Positions 32,233 through 45,815 are shown, numbered from the stretch's first letter. The stretch is DNA of 64,000 nt from Clitoria ternatea (GCA_037962975.1 CM075671.1:156911501-156975500); one strand, 5' to 3'. Notes: generated from the letters alone by a model not told the origin. A program made the numbers and translations.

Positions 32233-34058
32233 TGTAACATCCCGAATTTTAAGTAAAATAAATTTATTGGATAATGATAATTAATCATTTATGGTCAAAT
32301 AATTATGGAAGATGTTGTTAGACATTAAAGGTGAATTATCGGTAAATTTAGATTTACCGGAACTTGATGAATTAACTGGTGATGTGGGACCCATTTGATT
32401 TAATTAGATGTTTGATGGGTCTAAAATATTTAGAAAATTATTGTGGTTAAGGTGGTATAGTTAGAATAATTTTTAGTGTTAAGAAAATAATTAATTGGAT
32501 GCGATATATGATGTAAAACGGGGAAAATACGAACCAAATGGGATTAAAAAGAAAATGTGAAATCTTCCCTTCTCTTCTTTCTTAATCGTGTGAGTTTTAC
32601 ACACTTTAGAGCCTCCTTTACACAATGGGCAAAACAAATATGGACCAATGGTAAAAGTAGATGGTGGCATTGCTTTATCTCTTGGGTAATAACCAATTAT
32701 GGTCACCTTTTCCTCTCTCTTTCTCTCATTCTCGGTAGCCATCACTCTCCCTCCATTCACTCTTCATTTTCTTCTTCTTCATCTTCTCTTCATCCTAAAA
32801 ACCACCCACCTCCATTCTTCTTCTTTCTCTTGCCCAAAAACGAAAGCTGAGCTTGGATTTATGAAGCATTTATGGAGCTTGGGAGCTTGTGGGATCATCT
32901 CCTCCCTCTTCCTCACTTCATTTTCGTTTGGTGGAGCTTAAGCTTGAGGTAAAGATTTCTATCCTCCAACTTGTTTTATTTATGGTTTTGGGGTTGTTGA
33001 GTTGAAGATGGTGATGTTAGAAACCTTGCATATGGGTGGAAATGAAAACCCTAGGCTTGAATGTTTGGAAAGGGAACCCTAAGTATTAATAATTTGGGGA
33101 TTTTGACCCACTTGATGATTTTGATGATTTTGGCACCTTGGAATGATGTTATACATCAGAATGAATATTTGAAGGATAGGAGTTGAATATTGATGTTGAT
33201 AAAATGGTGAACTAAGTCATGAGTTGCAAATGAAGATGTATGCATGTAGATGGGTATGTTGATTTGAGAGATTAATCTTAAGTGTTGATGTTGTTGGATT
33301 TGTTTAACCCTTAAGACTTGCAGAATCTTAGCTTTGGGGAAAGGAATTCCCGAAGCCTAACATGGGTATATGGAATTGGAGCTTAGACAAGTCTAGGACT
33401 TGATCATAAGTTAAGAGAAATGATGTTTATGATGATTTATTGATTACATGTGTATGTGTAATTGTGGATAGGATTGTATTCCGGACGACGATATGGAACG
33501 ATCGGTGTAATTGCGTGGCGGTTCTTCTCTCGAGGTAGGAGAGGAGTTTACATTTCAATTGTATGAGTGATTGATTAAAAATTATGTAAATGTGTGAACT
33601 CATGAAATGCCTTGCCATAAATACCTTATATGATTGATTTGATAAAGTGATGAATGATGGCTTAGCTTATGTTGATTGTTATAAAAAATTGATGTACTTG
33701 TATGATGATAAAGATATATGTTTGATGGTCCCTTGGTTGGACACAAATTAGATGAGTATGAAAATCTGTAAATAAATAAACTACATGAATTGTGAAGAAT
33801 TGTTTGAAGTGGTTATGTGGAAAGGTGAATGAGGGAGTGATGTGGGATATAGTTGAAACCTTCTCTCGTAGAATTTAAATAAGTAAGGGTGGTTGATAGG
33901 CTGGCTAGAATGAGGATTTCCGAGCATGAATGCTCAGAGCGAGTTTTAGATGTCCCATGTAGCGTGTATGAAGTATTGGTTGTAATTAAGTTGACTTAAA
34001 ATAAGAATTTCATGTGTCAGGTTGTGAGAATTGTTAATTCTGCGTAAGTCCTGATAGT

Positions 34059-35463
34059 CTCGCTCAAGCGAGATGGGATCTTGCCCAAGCGAGAGTCCCC
34101 TGCTTCAGAGAATTAGCTTCTGGACCAATCTCGCCCAAGCAAGCTAGCCTTCCGCTCAAGCGAGACGAGTGAGTGGTGAATGGGTGAGGTGCTGGACGAA
34201 TTCTGTCCGAGCTGGAGTCTTAATAACTTCATGAGGTGGTGAATTTCCGAGTGAAATCCCGAGCGAGCTATGTCCGAGACGGGACCCCCCGAGTGGAATA
34301 TTGTGTGAGCCATTCCGAGTGAGGCTATAGCCATTGGGCCTTTTTTTCGAGTGGTGAAGGCTTAAAAGGAATCTGAGAGATATGTGTTCTGAGAGAAGTC
34401 CATTTTAATAAACCTATTCCGAGTGGGATCTTAGCGAGAGATTTCCCCGAGTAATGATATGTCTAATTATTTCCGAGTGGAAAATCCTGAATGAACGTCT
34501 CCCGGGGGGGAGTGTGATTGTGATGGTTCTGATTAAGGTATTCTAGGAGTCCTCTTCCGAGTGAATAAAGTTATATATTCCGAGTAGACAAGATTTAAAT
34601 TGGTCCGAGTGAGACAGCTTGGTGAATTCCTCCAAGTGAGGGAAGGTCAGAGTAATTCCGAATGGAACATGATGGTGGAGTCCGAGTGTGATACTCCGGG
34701 TGTGTAATTCCGAGTGGAGATTGGCACCGATGGGGACATATTACGAGTCTGTCCAGATGTATTCTAGAATAGCTTCACCCGAGTAAAGGCTGAGTGCTAC
34801 GAAATCTAGCCCGAGAGAAAGAAAAAGGAGTTGCTTTAGAGATAATTCCACCGAGTGAAACTGAGTAAGAGATAAGTCCTTTTTGAAATGATTATGCCGA
34901 GTGAAAACTGGGTGAAAGATGGGTCGGCTTTATAAGTTTACCGAGTGAAAGACTGATTGAGATGACTCGGTTTTGGAATATGTTTGTCGAGTGAAAGACT
35001 GATTGAGAGATGACTCGGATTTGGAATTAATTGGCTGAGTGAATGATGGGTCGGTCAGGATTCTCTTATTGAGTAGAAAACCTGAGTGCTTTGAGCCAGT
35101 TTCAGGGAAATTCTGCCGAGTGGAAACCTAAATGTTAGGAGTCAATTTTGATTGATTGTACCGAGTGGACAACCGAGTGAGATGAGTCGGTTTTGAATGA
35201 ATTGCAGAGTGAAAACCGAGTGTTGGTAAGGACGACCTCTGGTCGGATTTCGCTTAAGCGAGCAGGTGCTTCGCTCAAGCGAGTGTTAAAGGAATTGGTT
35301 ACTGGATAATTCTCGCTTAAGCGAGTGACCGAGTGTGGTGGTGCTTCGCCCGAGCGAGTGAGCGTGAAAATGCTACTGGATGTTTTTCGCTTACACGAAA
35401 GGGAGTTGCCCAAGCGAACCTGGCCTGTCTCGCTCAAGCGGATATGAATCTCACTTGAGCGAG
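34059..35463. repeat. Cassette in the F 5' LTR: palindrome pairs flanking a CCGAGTG-rich block
   Basis: Two palindrome pairs lie at the left (34059-34160) and four at the right (35249-35463). Examples are 34059-34072 with 34080-34093 and 35249-35262 with 35270-35283, both with centres 21 bp apart. Between the pairs, 34200-35230 holds about 16 exact copies of CCGAGTG by hand count, plus many one-mismatch copies. Confidence 0.9.
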
Positions 35464-35944
35464 TTTTTCCAGAACTGAATTGTTCTGTTTTATTTGTGGT
35501 GGCAGGCTTAGTTTAGACCCTCCTTCTTGGCATTATGAGGTAAATATGAGACGGATATAGGGATGTATGAGAAATAACGTGATGATGATAAAACATGGTG
35601 GTGATTAAGGTTGATTGGTGCTTGGGAATTAATTAATTATGTATTTACCACCTGAATTAAAATAATGAATTATGATGTATTTGCCACCTAGAATAGAATA
35701 ATGAGAGGATGATAATGAGATTGTGATGGTAGGGTATGAGATATACCCTAGAACGAACTTGAAATTTATGAAGGGATAAATAAATGACATTAAAATATGA
35801 TAGATGATGAAGTTGAGCACTCTCTTGCACAGAGGTGTATATTTATATTGATGAATTATTGTGTGCCATTGTGTGTGATACAAGCCTGGTCTTGTATGTG
35901 TGGTGTGAAATATGAAATTGAAAATGTGGTGAATGCCACACAAA

Positions 35945-35970
35945 TATATATATATATATACATACATATA
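35945..35970. repeat. (AT)n microsatellite in the F 5' LTR
   Basis: TATATATA repeats are interrupted by CATACATA. The equivalent tract at about 43775-43800 in the 3' LTR is shorter. Confidence 0.85.
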
Positions 35971-37986
35971 TATGTAAGCATGAGACAATGGTAATGAATA
36001 ATGAGATGAAAATCCACTAAATGAAAGTATGATAATATTGATGAATATTATATGATATTGAAATGCCATAGTGGCTGATTGCAAGTATTGACTCGCGTGT
36101 ATGATGTGAAATATGTTGAGATGGAAATGCCACATTAAAACTTGAAAATAATGACTAAGAAACCAACAATGGTGAAATCCACTAAGGTGTATGGTGGTGT
36201 TGGTGATTATGATGATGATGTTTGATGAGTGGCATTTAGGATGCACAAAGTGAGAACGCATTTGATTTGTATTGCATTGCATCCATGGCATATCATAGCT
36301 GCCGGTGTTGGAATATTAGGGGATTCCCCCGGTTGGCCCAGTGGGAGGACGGCTCAGTGCACCAGCAATATGTTGTTTCCCCTGTGACTCGGTGTGTGAG
36401 TCACGAAGCTGCCCATGCTAAGCTACGGGGAGCTGCATGTGGTTGACCCTTGTGGGGGGTGGCTCTTGAGGAGCCGGTATCCCCGGTGGTCCTTTGGATC
36501 ACAGCTGCCATGTTGAGAATCATGGTTGGCCCGCAACACCATATGTTGAATATATTATATACCGCGGTCATGGTGAAAATGACCAGGTGTTGCAAGATGG
36601 GCGATGCGGTTTGGTACCAGTAAAAATATGGTGAATATGCATGCATTATGATATATGTGTACATATTTTACTAGTGCAGTAGGGGCATGGTATGTGATCA
36701 TGCTTGAACCCATAATTTGGTGTTTATTCCCACAGTCGGATCCGCATTTGTTATTGATTATTCCGTTGTGCATATGCATTAGCCATAAGAGCATTTGTAT
36801 ATAGCATGGCGATATGCCAGAATATGATGATGATTGATGATAATTGAGATGAGGGTATTGGTGTTGATGAGATGAGAAGTTAATATAATGAAAGACCACA
36901 TAAAAGTAATAAATGATATGAATATATGAAATAATGTTGAATATGATGATATGTATGATATGGCCCAATGTAATGAGGGGCGTATTTGTTTATGATTGGA
37001 AATGATGATGTTAGCCCATGGTGGCTTGATGAAAGACCAGAATGGTCTATGCTGATGATGTTAGCCCATTGTGGCGATGTGATAGATGCGTGTTGGCCCA
37101 TTGTGGCGGTGTTATAGATGTGTATATGCTTGCTTTGCTATGATTTGATGAATAAGCATGAAATGAATATATATTGTTGAATTAATAATCTATGATTACT
37201 GTTGATGGGTTTAGCAAAGCATACATGATGTTGATATGCATATGCACATAATTTCAATTGTATTCATATCGTTATTTAAAATGTATAACTCACTCTCCCA
37301 TGTGGTCTACTTTTTAGTATTGATGCAGGAAAACCATGGGATGAGAACGCTTATGAAGTAAAGCTTTTGGGAAGGTAAATAGTGGTAGAGGAATGCCTTG
37401 GCCGGCAGCATTGTAATTTAATGAGCTATGTATAAAATGAATAACTTGATGTTGTTAATTATTGTTGTTGATAGAGGAACTGTGAATATATATATATATA
37501 CTTGGATAATGTACTAATAATGGATATATGAATCTGAGGCTGAACTGGTTATGATCTATTATAAATATGAATGTTGGAGATGTATGTTGCATGATCATAC
37601 AGATAGGTATATACATACATCGTAGGCATTGCATGCTTATGTGATTATGTAAAATGATGATGGTTGTATATTAGGCTTACCATATGCCATTGCATGCTTG
37701 CCGAGCCTTTTCTTATATCTTCATATATGGGACTAGGCGTGTGCCCGGTATACACATTCTTCTTCCGCTGTAAACTCTATTATTTTGTATACCGAATGGG
37801 CAAACTATTTCTCGATCCAGTTATAGGTTTCTAAATCTCACTCTTTGGTTCTCTGTGATTCGGGTCTTGATATGATCATGGTGGTGTCTTGGAAATGTTT
37901 TCAAACATGAAAAATTTATTCGTATTTTTATTAATTATGACGATTACATCGGGATTCGAGTACAGAAAATCAGGGGTGTTATAAGC

Positions 37987-37998
37987 TGGTATCAGAGC
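37987..37998 (+). other. Primer-binding site (tRNA-iMet) of element F
   Basis: TGGTATCAGAGC, three bases after the LTR end. Confidence 0.92.
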
Positions 37999-40060
37999 GT
38001 ATTTTGCTCTGAATTAGAGTTCTTGATTATTGTCAATGCATGGTTGCTTGGTATTAAAGTTGATGTGATGGATGTTTGGAGCACAATTGCTCGATTGGGA
38101 AATATTCTGATGATCATTGTAATATGGTTGTTTGTCTAGATTCAAGAGTGGTAGATGTCTAGAGGATAATGATATGTTGAAGTATTGATTGCCCCATATG
38201 GATTTATGAATGACTAGTTGTCTAAGGATTATGAATCGAATTATAGGGCATACTTGTTTATTGAGGAATTATTGTGAATCATTAGAGTTGAGTTGGGATT
38301 GATGCTCAATGAGGACTTTTTATGAGATTGTGATTCATAAGACGTGGTTGTTGTTTATTGGGAGTATACCCTTTATCCTTGAGGTTGTATGATGTACATG
38401 TGGAGCCTAGTTGCTCATATTATAATCATGAATGAATTATGGGATTGAATATGAGTGGATGAATTCCTCAATGTGATTGATGTGGTTGTTTGTGTAAGAC
38501 CGGCCAAGTTCCTTACACTATTTCCTTCGAATGATGAATACATTGATATTATGCATTTGAATATTGATATGTTGAGTATGACTTGAATAGATGATAAATC
38601 TGTACCATGTGTGATCATGGATATGATATATTGAATGTGAATTGATTTGAGGATGGACCTATGCCGTGTGTTGATCTCAGATAGGAGATATTAAATGTGA
38701 ATTGAGATGGTAATAAATTATGAGATGTTGAGACCTTGATATGTATGTGTATTGAAATTGAATTATTTGCTTGGGTCTCTTGTATGAATTATGAAGTGGC
38801 TCATAGCCATGGTATGCTTATGGAATATAAAATTTTATTGGCACATGATTGGGATTGGGCTCGGGTTCATGTTTATGAACCGGGTGGATGATTGATTTAG
38901 TTGTGACCCACTAAGTGTGGTAACACCGAATGACTCAAAATGATCTTGAATGATCAAACCTAATTGAATTTGACCCTATGGTGGTCTAGGCTCTATGATG
39001 TTTCTATGAGCTATGTTAAATGAATTTATTTGTAGTGGAAGTATTCCACAATAGGTACTCCATGACCCTTGAACTTTTCAGCCTCTTGAGAGATCGAATC
39101 TTATGAACGATCGGACCATAGTGAAATAAATTATGAAATGAATTGTTGAGGCTAGAACCGATGTGTGAATGGATTGGAAATGAAAACATAAACCCCTATG
39201 TACTTGGTGAATAATGATGATGAATTTGGGGTATAACTTAGCATTGGCTATGATAAATGAGGGAGACCCACCAATGTGGGAGATTTTTATGTGAATTTGG
39301 TGATTTGTTTAGGCTTAAATCGAATTATAACCGACAATGTTCGGATTAGACAAATGAATTCTAAGTTATTTTACTATGACTTTGAGATGGGTGAAGTCCA
39401 ATGGTGGGGTGATTACCCTATGATGATTGGAAATCTATGGTTGATGTATCTATAGATGGTTATGATGGATGATAATTGGTGAATTGCATGGCATGATTTA
39501 CGCCGGATTATGGTTAAATGATAATATGATGCGAGTATATTACTCATGGGTTTGTGTGACTTCTTAGGAAGTCTCGTGTGTGAAGGAATATTATTTGAAT
39601 TGACATGAATAATATGAGCAACATGACGTGAAGGTACTTATCCTGATATGTCTCTACATGCCATAGGCATTGTGGCAACGTGCATTTCTGCACCGATCTC
39701 ATGTGTTTGTGGTAACCACTATGGGATTGGGATACCTTCCTGTATGTCGGATGCAGCAACACATAGACTGGGCAAGTGTAGTGTTGTAACTGCTTATGGT
39801 AAATGTATTGAACCTATCCGGTGGTACTAGATATGAATGTGAGGGTAATGATGAACAAACTTGAGAATTGATGATTGGTGACTGGTTTTGGTATAAATGA
39901 AGTTTTATACTTGGATAAAGGAGTGATGATGATCATATCCTATGGACTTTGGGAAGTCCAATATTATTTCTTGGTGTCATTAGACTCTATTGATGTGTGG
40001 CCGAAGTGTGGCCTTATGATATATGCCGATGTTAAACTTCGAGGACGAAGTTTCTTTTTG

Positions 40061-40071
40061 TTGGGGTGGAT
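40061..40071 (+). other. Polypurine tract of element F
   Basis: TTGGGGTGGAT directly precedes the 3' LTR. Confidence 0.75.
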
Positions 40072-43000
40072 TGTAACATCCCAGATTTTAAGGAAAATAA
40101 ATTTATTGGATAATGATAATTAATCATTTATGGTCAAATAATTATGGGAGATGTTGTTAGACATTAGAGGTGAATTATCGGTAAATGTAGATTTACCGGA
40201 ACCGGATGAATTAACTGGTGATGTGGGACCTACTTGATTTAATTAGATGTTTGATGGGTCTAAAATGTTTAGAAAATTATTGTGGTTAAGGTAGTATAGT
40301 TAGAATAATTTTTAGTGTTAAGAAAATAATTAATTGGATGCGACATATGATGCAAAACGGTGAAAATACTAACCAAATGGGATTAAAAAGAAAATGTGAA
40401 ATCTTCCCTTCTCTTCTTTCTTAACTGTGTGAGTTTTACACACTTTAGACCCTCCTTTACACAATGGGCAAAACAAATATGGACCAATGGTAAAAGTAGA
40501 TGGTGGCATTGCTTTATCTCTTTGGTAATAACCAATTATGGTCACCTTTTCCTCTTTCTTTCTCTCATTCTCGGTAGCCATCGCTCTCCCTCCATTCACT
40601 CTTCATTTTCTTCTTCTTCATCTTTTCTTCATCCTAAAAACCACCCACCTCCATTCTTCTTCTTTCTCTTGCCCAAAAATGAAAGCTGAGCTTAGATTTG
40701 TGAAACATTTATGGAGCTTGGGAGCTTATGGGATCATTTCCTCCCTCTTCCTCACTTCATTTTCGTTTAGTGGAGCTTAAGCTTGAGGTAAAGATTTCTT
40801 ACCTCCACCTTGTTTTATTTATGGTTTTAGGGTTGTTAAGTTGAAGATGGTGATGTTAGAAACCTTGCATGTGGGTAGAAATGAAAACCCTAGGCTTGAA
40901 TGTTTGGAAAGGGAACCCTAAGTATTAATAATTTAGGGATTTTGACCCACTTGATGATTTTGATGATTTTGGCACCTTGGAATGATGTTATACATAGGAA
41001 TGAATATTTGAAGGATAGGAGTTGAATATTGATGTTGATAAAATGGTGAACTAAGTCATGAGTTGCAAATGAAGATGTATGCATGTAGATAGGTATGTTG
41101 ATTTGAGAGATTAATCTTAAGTGTTGATGTTGTTGGATTTGTTTAACCCTTAAGACTTACAGAATCTTAGTTTTGGGGAAAGGAATTCCCGAAGCCTAAC
41201 ATGGGTATATGGAATTGGAGCTTAGACAAGTCTAGGACTTGATCATAAGTTAAGAGAAGTGATGTTTGTGATGATTTATTGATTACATGTGTATGTGTAA
41301 TTATGGATAGGATTGTATTCTGGACGACGATGCAGAACGATTGGTGTAATTGCGTGGCGGTTCTTCTCTCGAGGTAGGAGAGGAGTTTACATTTCAATTG
41401 CATGTGTGATTGATTGAAAATTATGTAAATGTGTGAACTCATGCAATTCCTTGCCATAAATACGTTATATGATTGATTTGATAAAGTGATGAATGATGGC
41501 TTGGCTTATGTTGATTGTTATGAAAAATTGATGTACTTGTATCATGATAAAGATATATGTTTGATGGTCCCTTGGTTGGACACAAATTAGATGAGTATGA
41601 AAATCTGTAAATAAATGAACTACATGAATTGTGAAGAATTGTTTTAAGTGGTTATATGGAAAGGTGAATGAAGGAGTGATGTGGGATATAGTTGAAACTT
41701 TCTCTCGTAAAATTTAAATAAGTAAGGGTGGTTGATAGGCTGGCTGGAATGAGGATTTCCGAGCATGAATGCTTAGAGCGAGTTTTAGATTTCCCATGTG
41801 GCGTGTATGAGGTATTGGTTGTAATTAAGTTGACTTAAAATTAGAATTTCATGTGTCAGGTTATGAGAATTGTTAATTCTGCGTAAGTCTTGATAGTCTC
41901 GCTCAAGCGAGATGGGATCTCGCCCAAGCGAGAATCCCCTACTTCAGAGAATTAGCTTCTGGAACAATCTCGCCCAAGCGAGCTAGCCTTCCGCTCAAGC
42001 GAGACGAGTGAGTGGTGAATGGGTGAGGTGCTGGACGAATTCTGTCCGAGCTGGAGTCTTAATAACTTCATGAGGTGGTGAATTTCTGAGTGAAATCCCG
42101 AGTGAGCTATGTCCGAGACGGGACCCCCGAGTGGAATATTGAGTGAGCCGCTCCGAGTGAGGCTATAACCATTAGGCCTTTTTCCGAGTGGTGAAGGCTT
42201 AAAAGGAATCTGAGAGAAATGTGTTCTGAGAGAAGTCCATTTTAATAAACTTATTCCGAGTGGGATCTTAGCGAGAGATTTCCCCGAGTAATGATAGGTC
42301 TAATTATTTCCGAGTGGAAAATCCCGAATGAACCTCTCCCGGGCGGAGTGTGATTGTGATGGTTTTGATTGAGGTATTCTAGAAGTCCTCTTCCGAGTGA
42401 ATAAAGTTATATATTCTGAGTGGACAAGATTTAAATAGGTCCGAGTGAGACAGCTTGGTGAATTCCTCCGAGTGAGGGAAGGTAAGAGTAATTCCGAATG
42501 GAACTTGATGGTGGAGTCTGAGTGTGATACTCCGGGTATGTAATTCCGAGTAGGGATTGGCACCGATGGGGACATATTGTGAGTCTGTCCAGATGTATTC
42601 TAGAATAGCTTCGCCCGAGTGAAGGCTGAGTACTAGGAAATCTAGCCCGAGAGAAAGAAAAAGGAGTTTCTTTAGAGATAATTCCACCGAGTGAAACTGA
42701 GTAAGAGATAAGTCGTTTTTGAAATGATTATGCCGAGTAAAAACCAGGTGAAAGATGGGTCGACTTTGTAAGTTTACCGAGTGAAAGAATGATTGAGATG
42801 ACTCGGTTTTGGAATGAGATTGCCAAGTAAAAGACTGATTGAGAGATAACTCGGATTTGGAATTAATTGGCTGAGTGAATGATGGGTCGGTCAGGATTAT
42901 CTTGCTGAGTGGAAAACCTGAGTGCTTTGAGCCGGTTTCAGGGAAATTCTACCGAGTGGAAACCTGAATGTTGGGAGTCAGTTTTGATTGATTTTACCGA

Positions 43001-45810
43001 GTGGACAACCAAGTGAGATGAGTCGGTTTTGAATGAATTGCAGAGTGAAAACCGAGTGTTGGTAAGGACGACCTCTGGTCGGATTTCGCTTAAGCAAGCA
43101 GGTGCTTCGCTCAAGCGAGTGTTAAAGGAATTGGTTACTGGATAATTCTCGCTTAAGCGAGTGACCGAGTGTGGTGGTGCTTCGCCTGAGCGAGTGAGCG
43201 TGAAAACGCTACTGGATGTTTTTCGCTTACGCGAAAGGGAGTCGCCCAAGCAAACCTGGCCTGTCTCGCTCAAGCGGATGTGAATCTCGCTTGAGCGAGT
43301 TTTCCCCAGAACTGAATTGTTCTATTTTATTTGTGGTGGCAGGCTTAGTTTAGACCCTTCTTCTTGGCATTATAAGGTAAATATGAGACGGATATGGGGA
43401 TGTATGAGAAATAACGTGATGATGATTAAACACGGTGGTGATTAAGGTTGATTGGTGCATGGGAATTAATTAATTATGTATTTACCACCTGAATTAAAAT
43501 AATGAATTATGATGTATTTGCCATCTAGAATAGAATGATGAGAGGATGATAATTAGATTGTGATGGTAGGTGTGACCTAGAATGAACTTGAAATTTATAA
43601 AGGGATAAATAAATGACATTAAAATATGATAGATGATGAGGTTGAGCACTCTCTTGCACAAAGAGGTGTATATTTATATTGATGAATTGTTGTGTGCCAT
43701 TGTGTGTGATACAAGCCTGGTCTTGTATGTGTGGTGTGAAATATGAAATTGAAAATGTGGTGAATGCCACACAAATATATATATATATATACATATATAT
43801 GTAAGCATGAGACAATGGTAATGAATAATGAGATGAAAATCCACTAAATGAAAGCGTGATAATATTGATGAATATTATGTGATATTGAAATGCCATAGTG
43901 GCTGATTGCAAGTATTGGCTCGCGTGTATGATGTGGAATATGTTGAGATGGAAATGCCACATTAAAACTTGAAAATAATGACTAAGAAACCAACAATGGT
44001 GAAATCCACTAAGGTGTATGGTGGTGTTGGTGATTATGATGATGATGTTTGATGAGTGGCATTTAGGATGCACAGAGTGAGAACGCATTTGATTTGCATT
44101 GCATTGCATCCATGGCATATCATAGCTGCCGGTGTTGGAATATTAGGGGATTCCCCCGGTTGGCCCAGTGGGAGGGCGGCTCAGTGCACGAGCAATATGT
44201 TGTTTCCCCTATGACTCGGTGTGTGAGTCACGAAGCTGCCCATGCTGAGCTACGGGGAGCTGCATGTGGTTGACCCTTGTGGGGGGTGGCTCTTGAGGAG
44301 CAGGTGTCCCCAGTGGTCCTTTGTATCACAGCTGCCATGTTGAGAATCATGGTTGGCCCGCAACACCATATGTTGAATATGTTGTATACCGCGGTCATGG
44401 TGAAACTGACCAGGTGTTGCAAGATGGGCGATGCGGTTTGATACCAGTAAAAATATGGTGAATATGCATGCATTATGATATATGTGTACACATTTTACTA
44501 GTGCAGTAGGGGCATGGTATGTGATCATGCTTGAACCCACAATTTGGTGTTTATTCCCACAGTCGGATCCGCATTTGTTATTGATTATTCCGTTGTGCAT
44601 ATGCATTAGCCATAAGAGCATTTGTATATAGCATGGAGATATGCCAGAATATGATGATGATTGATGATAATTGAGATGAGGGTATTGGTGTTGATGAGAT
44701 GAGAAGTTAATATAATGAAAGACCACATAAAAGTAATAAATGATATGAATATATGAAATAAAGTTGAATATGACGATATGTATGATATGGCCCAATGTAA
44801 TGAGGGGCGTATTTGTTTATGATTGGAAATGATGATGTTAGCCCATGGTGGCTTGATGAAAGACCAGAATGGTCTATGCTGATGATGTTAGCCCATTGTG
44901 GCGATGTGATAGATGCGTATTGGCCCATTGTGGTGGTGTTATAGATGTGTATATGCTTGCTTTGCTATGATTTGATGAATAAGCATGAAATGAATATATA
45001 TTGTTGAATTAATAATCTATGATTACTGTTGATGGGTTTAGCAAAGCATACATGATGTTGATATGCATATGCACATAATTTCAATTGTATTCATATCGTC
45101 ATTTGAAATGTATAACTCACTCTCCCATGTGGTCTACTTTTTAGTATTGATGCAGGAAAACCATGGGATGAGAACGCTTATGAAGTAAAGCTTTTGGGAA
45201 GGTAAATAGTGGTAGAGGAATGCCTTGGCCGGCAGCATTGTAATTTAATGAGCTATGTATAAAATGAATAACTTGATGTTGTTAATTATTGTTGTTGATA
45301 GAGGAACTGTGAATATATATATATATACTTGGATAATGTACTAATAGTGGATATATGAATCTGAGGTTGAACTGGTTATGATCTATTATAAATATGAATG
45401 TTGGAGATGTATGTTGCATGATCATACAGATAGGTATATACATACATCGTAGGCATTGCATGCTTATGTGATTATGTAAAATGATGATGGTTGTATATTA
45501 GGCTTACCATATGCCATTGTATGCTTGCCGAGCCTTTTCTCATATCTTCATATATGGGACTAGGCGTGTGCCCGGTATACACATTCTTCTTCCATTGTAA
45601 ACTCTGTTATTTTGTATACCGAATGGGCAAACTATTTCTCGATCCAGTTATAGGTTTCTAAATCTCACTCTTTGGTTCTCTGTAATTCGGGTCTTGATGT
45701 GATCATGGTGGTGTCTTGGAAATATTTTCAAACGTGAAAAATTTATTCGCATTTTTATTAATTATGACGATTACATCGGGATTCGAGTACAGAAAATTAG
45801 GGGTGTTATA
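40072..45810 (+). mobile_element. 3' LTR of element F (5739 bp)
   Basis: It is a near copy of the 5' LTR over its whole length, with small indels only. It ends GGGGTGTTATA right at the target duplication. The palindrome/CCGAGTG cassette recurs at 41898-43299. Confidence 0.93.
41898..43299. repeat. Cassette in the F 3' LTR (copy of 34059-35463)
   Basis: The order of palindrome pairs and CCGAGTG block is the same, 1402 versus 1405 bp. Several palindrome positions that are imperfect in the 5' copy are perfect here and the reverse. Confidence 0.92.
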
Positions 45811-45815
45811 GGACA
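45811..45815. repeat. Target-site duplication of element F, right (GGACA)
   Basis: It matches 32228-32232. Confidence 0.93.

Larger units (their letters stand above)
32233..37983 (+). mobile_element. 5' LTR of element F (5751 bp)
   Basis: It starts TGTAACATCCCG and ends GGGGTGTTATA (TA, not CA). It contains a pyrimidine-rich stretch at 32560-32830, then a gene-poor AT-rich part. The palindrome and CCGAGTG cassette lies at 34059-35463 and an (AT)n tract at 35945-35970. A GC-richer patch at 36290-36500 contains GGGGATTCCCCCGG. Short repeats of TAGCCCATTGTGGCG lie near 37010-37110. Small ORFs on either strand are not supported as genes. Confidence 0.93.
37984..40071 (+). other. Core of element F: non-coding internal domain
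   Basis: It begins with the tRNA-iMet primer site and ends with the CGAGGACGAAG box and purine tract. It is rich in GATG/TTGATG runs. No ORF longer than ~82 codons is present, and none resembles gag or pol. Function is likely limited to packaging and replication signals (inference). Confidence 0.85.
32233..45810 (+). mobile_element. Complete non-autonomous LTR element F (13.6 kb, very long LTRs; LARD-like)
   Basis: Two LTRs of 5751 and 5739 bp flank a 2088-bp core. A 5-bp target duplication GGACA brackets the element. The LTRs look about 96-97% alike by eye, so insertion is fairly recent. A tRNA-iMet primer site and a purine tract are in place. The core has no gag or pol homology and no long ORF. 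The box CGAGGACGAAGTTTC followed by a G-rich tract before the 3' LTR, and the LTR start TGTAACATCCC, match the Tekay-type element B. F is therefore probably moved by a chromovirus. The LTRs make up about 85% of the element. It sits inside the RNase H end of copia C. Confidence 0.92.

Noticed and set aside
32491..32941. Small ORFs on both strands near the start of the F LTR, conserved at 40369-40780
   Set aside because: Conservation follows from LTR duplication. The pyrimidine-rich text gives Ser/Phe/Leu-rich frames, and no motif is recognised.
35629..36291. Minus-strand frame of 220 codons rich in H, I, S and Y (also 43525-44118 and 44250-44795)
   Set aside because: It lies inside the F LTRs, differs in length between the two LTR copies because of indels, and has low-complexity composition from GATG repeats.
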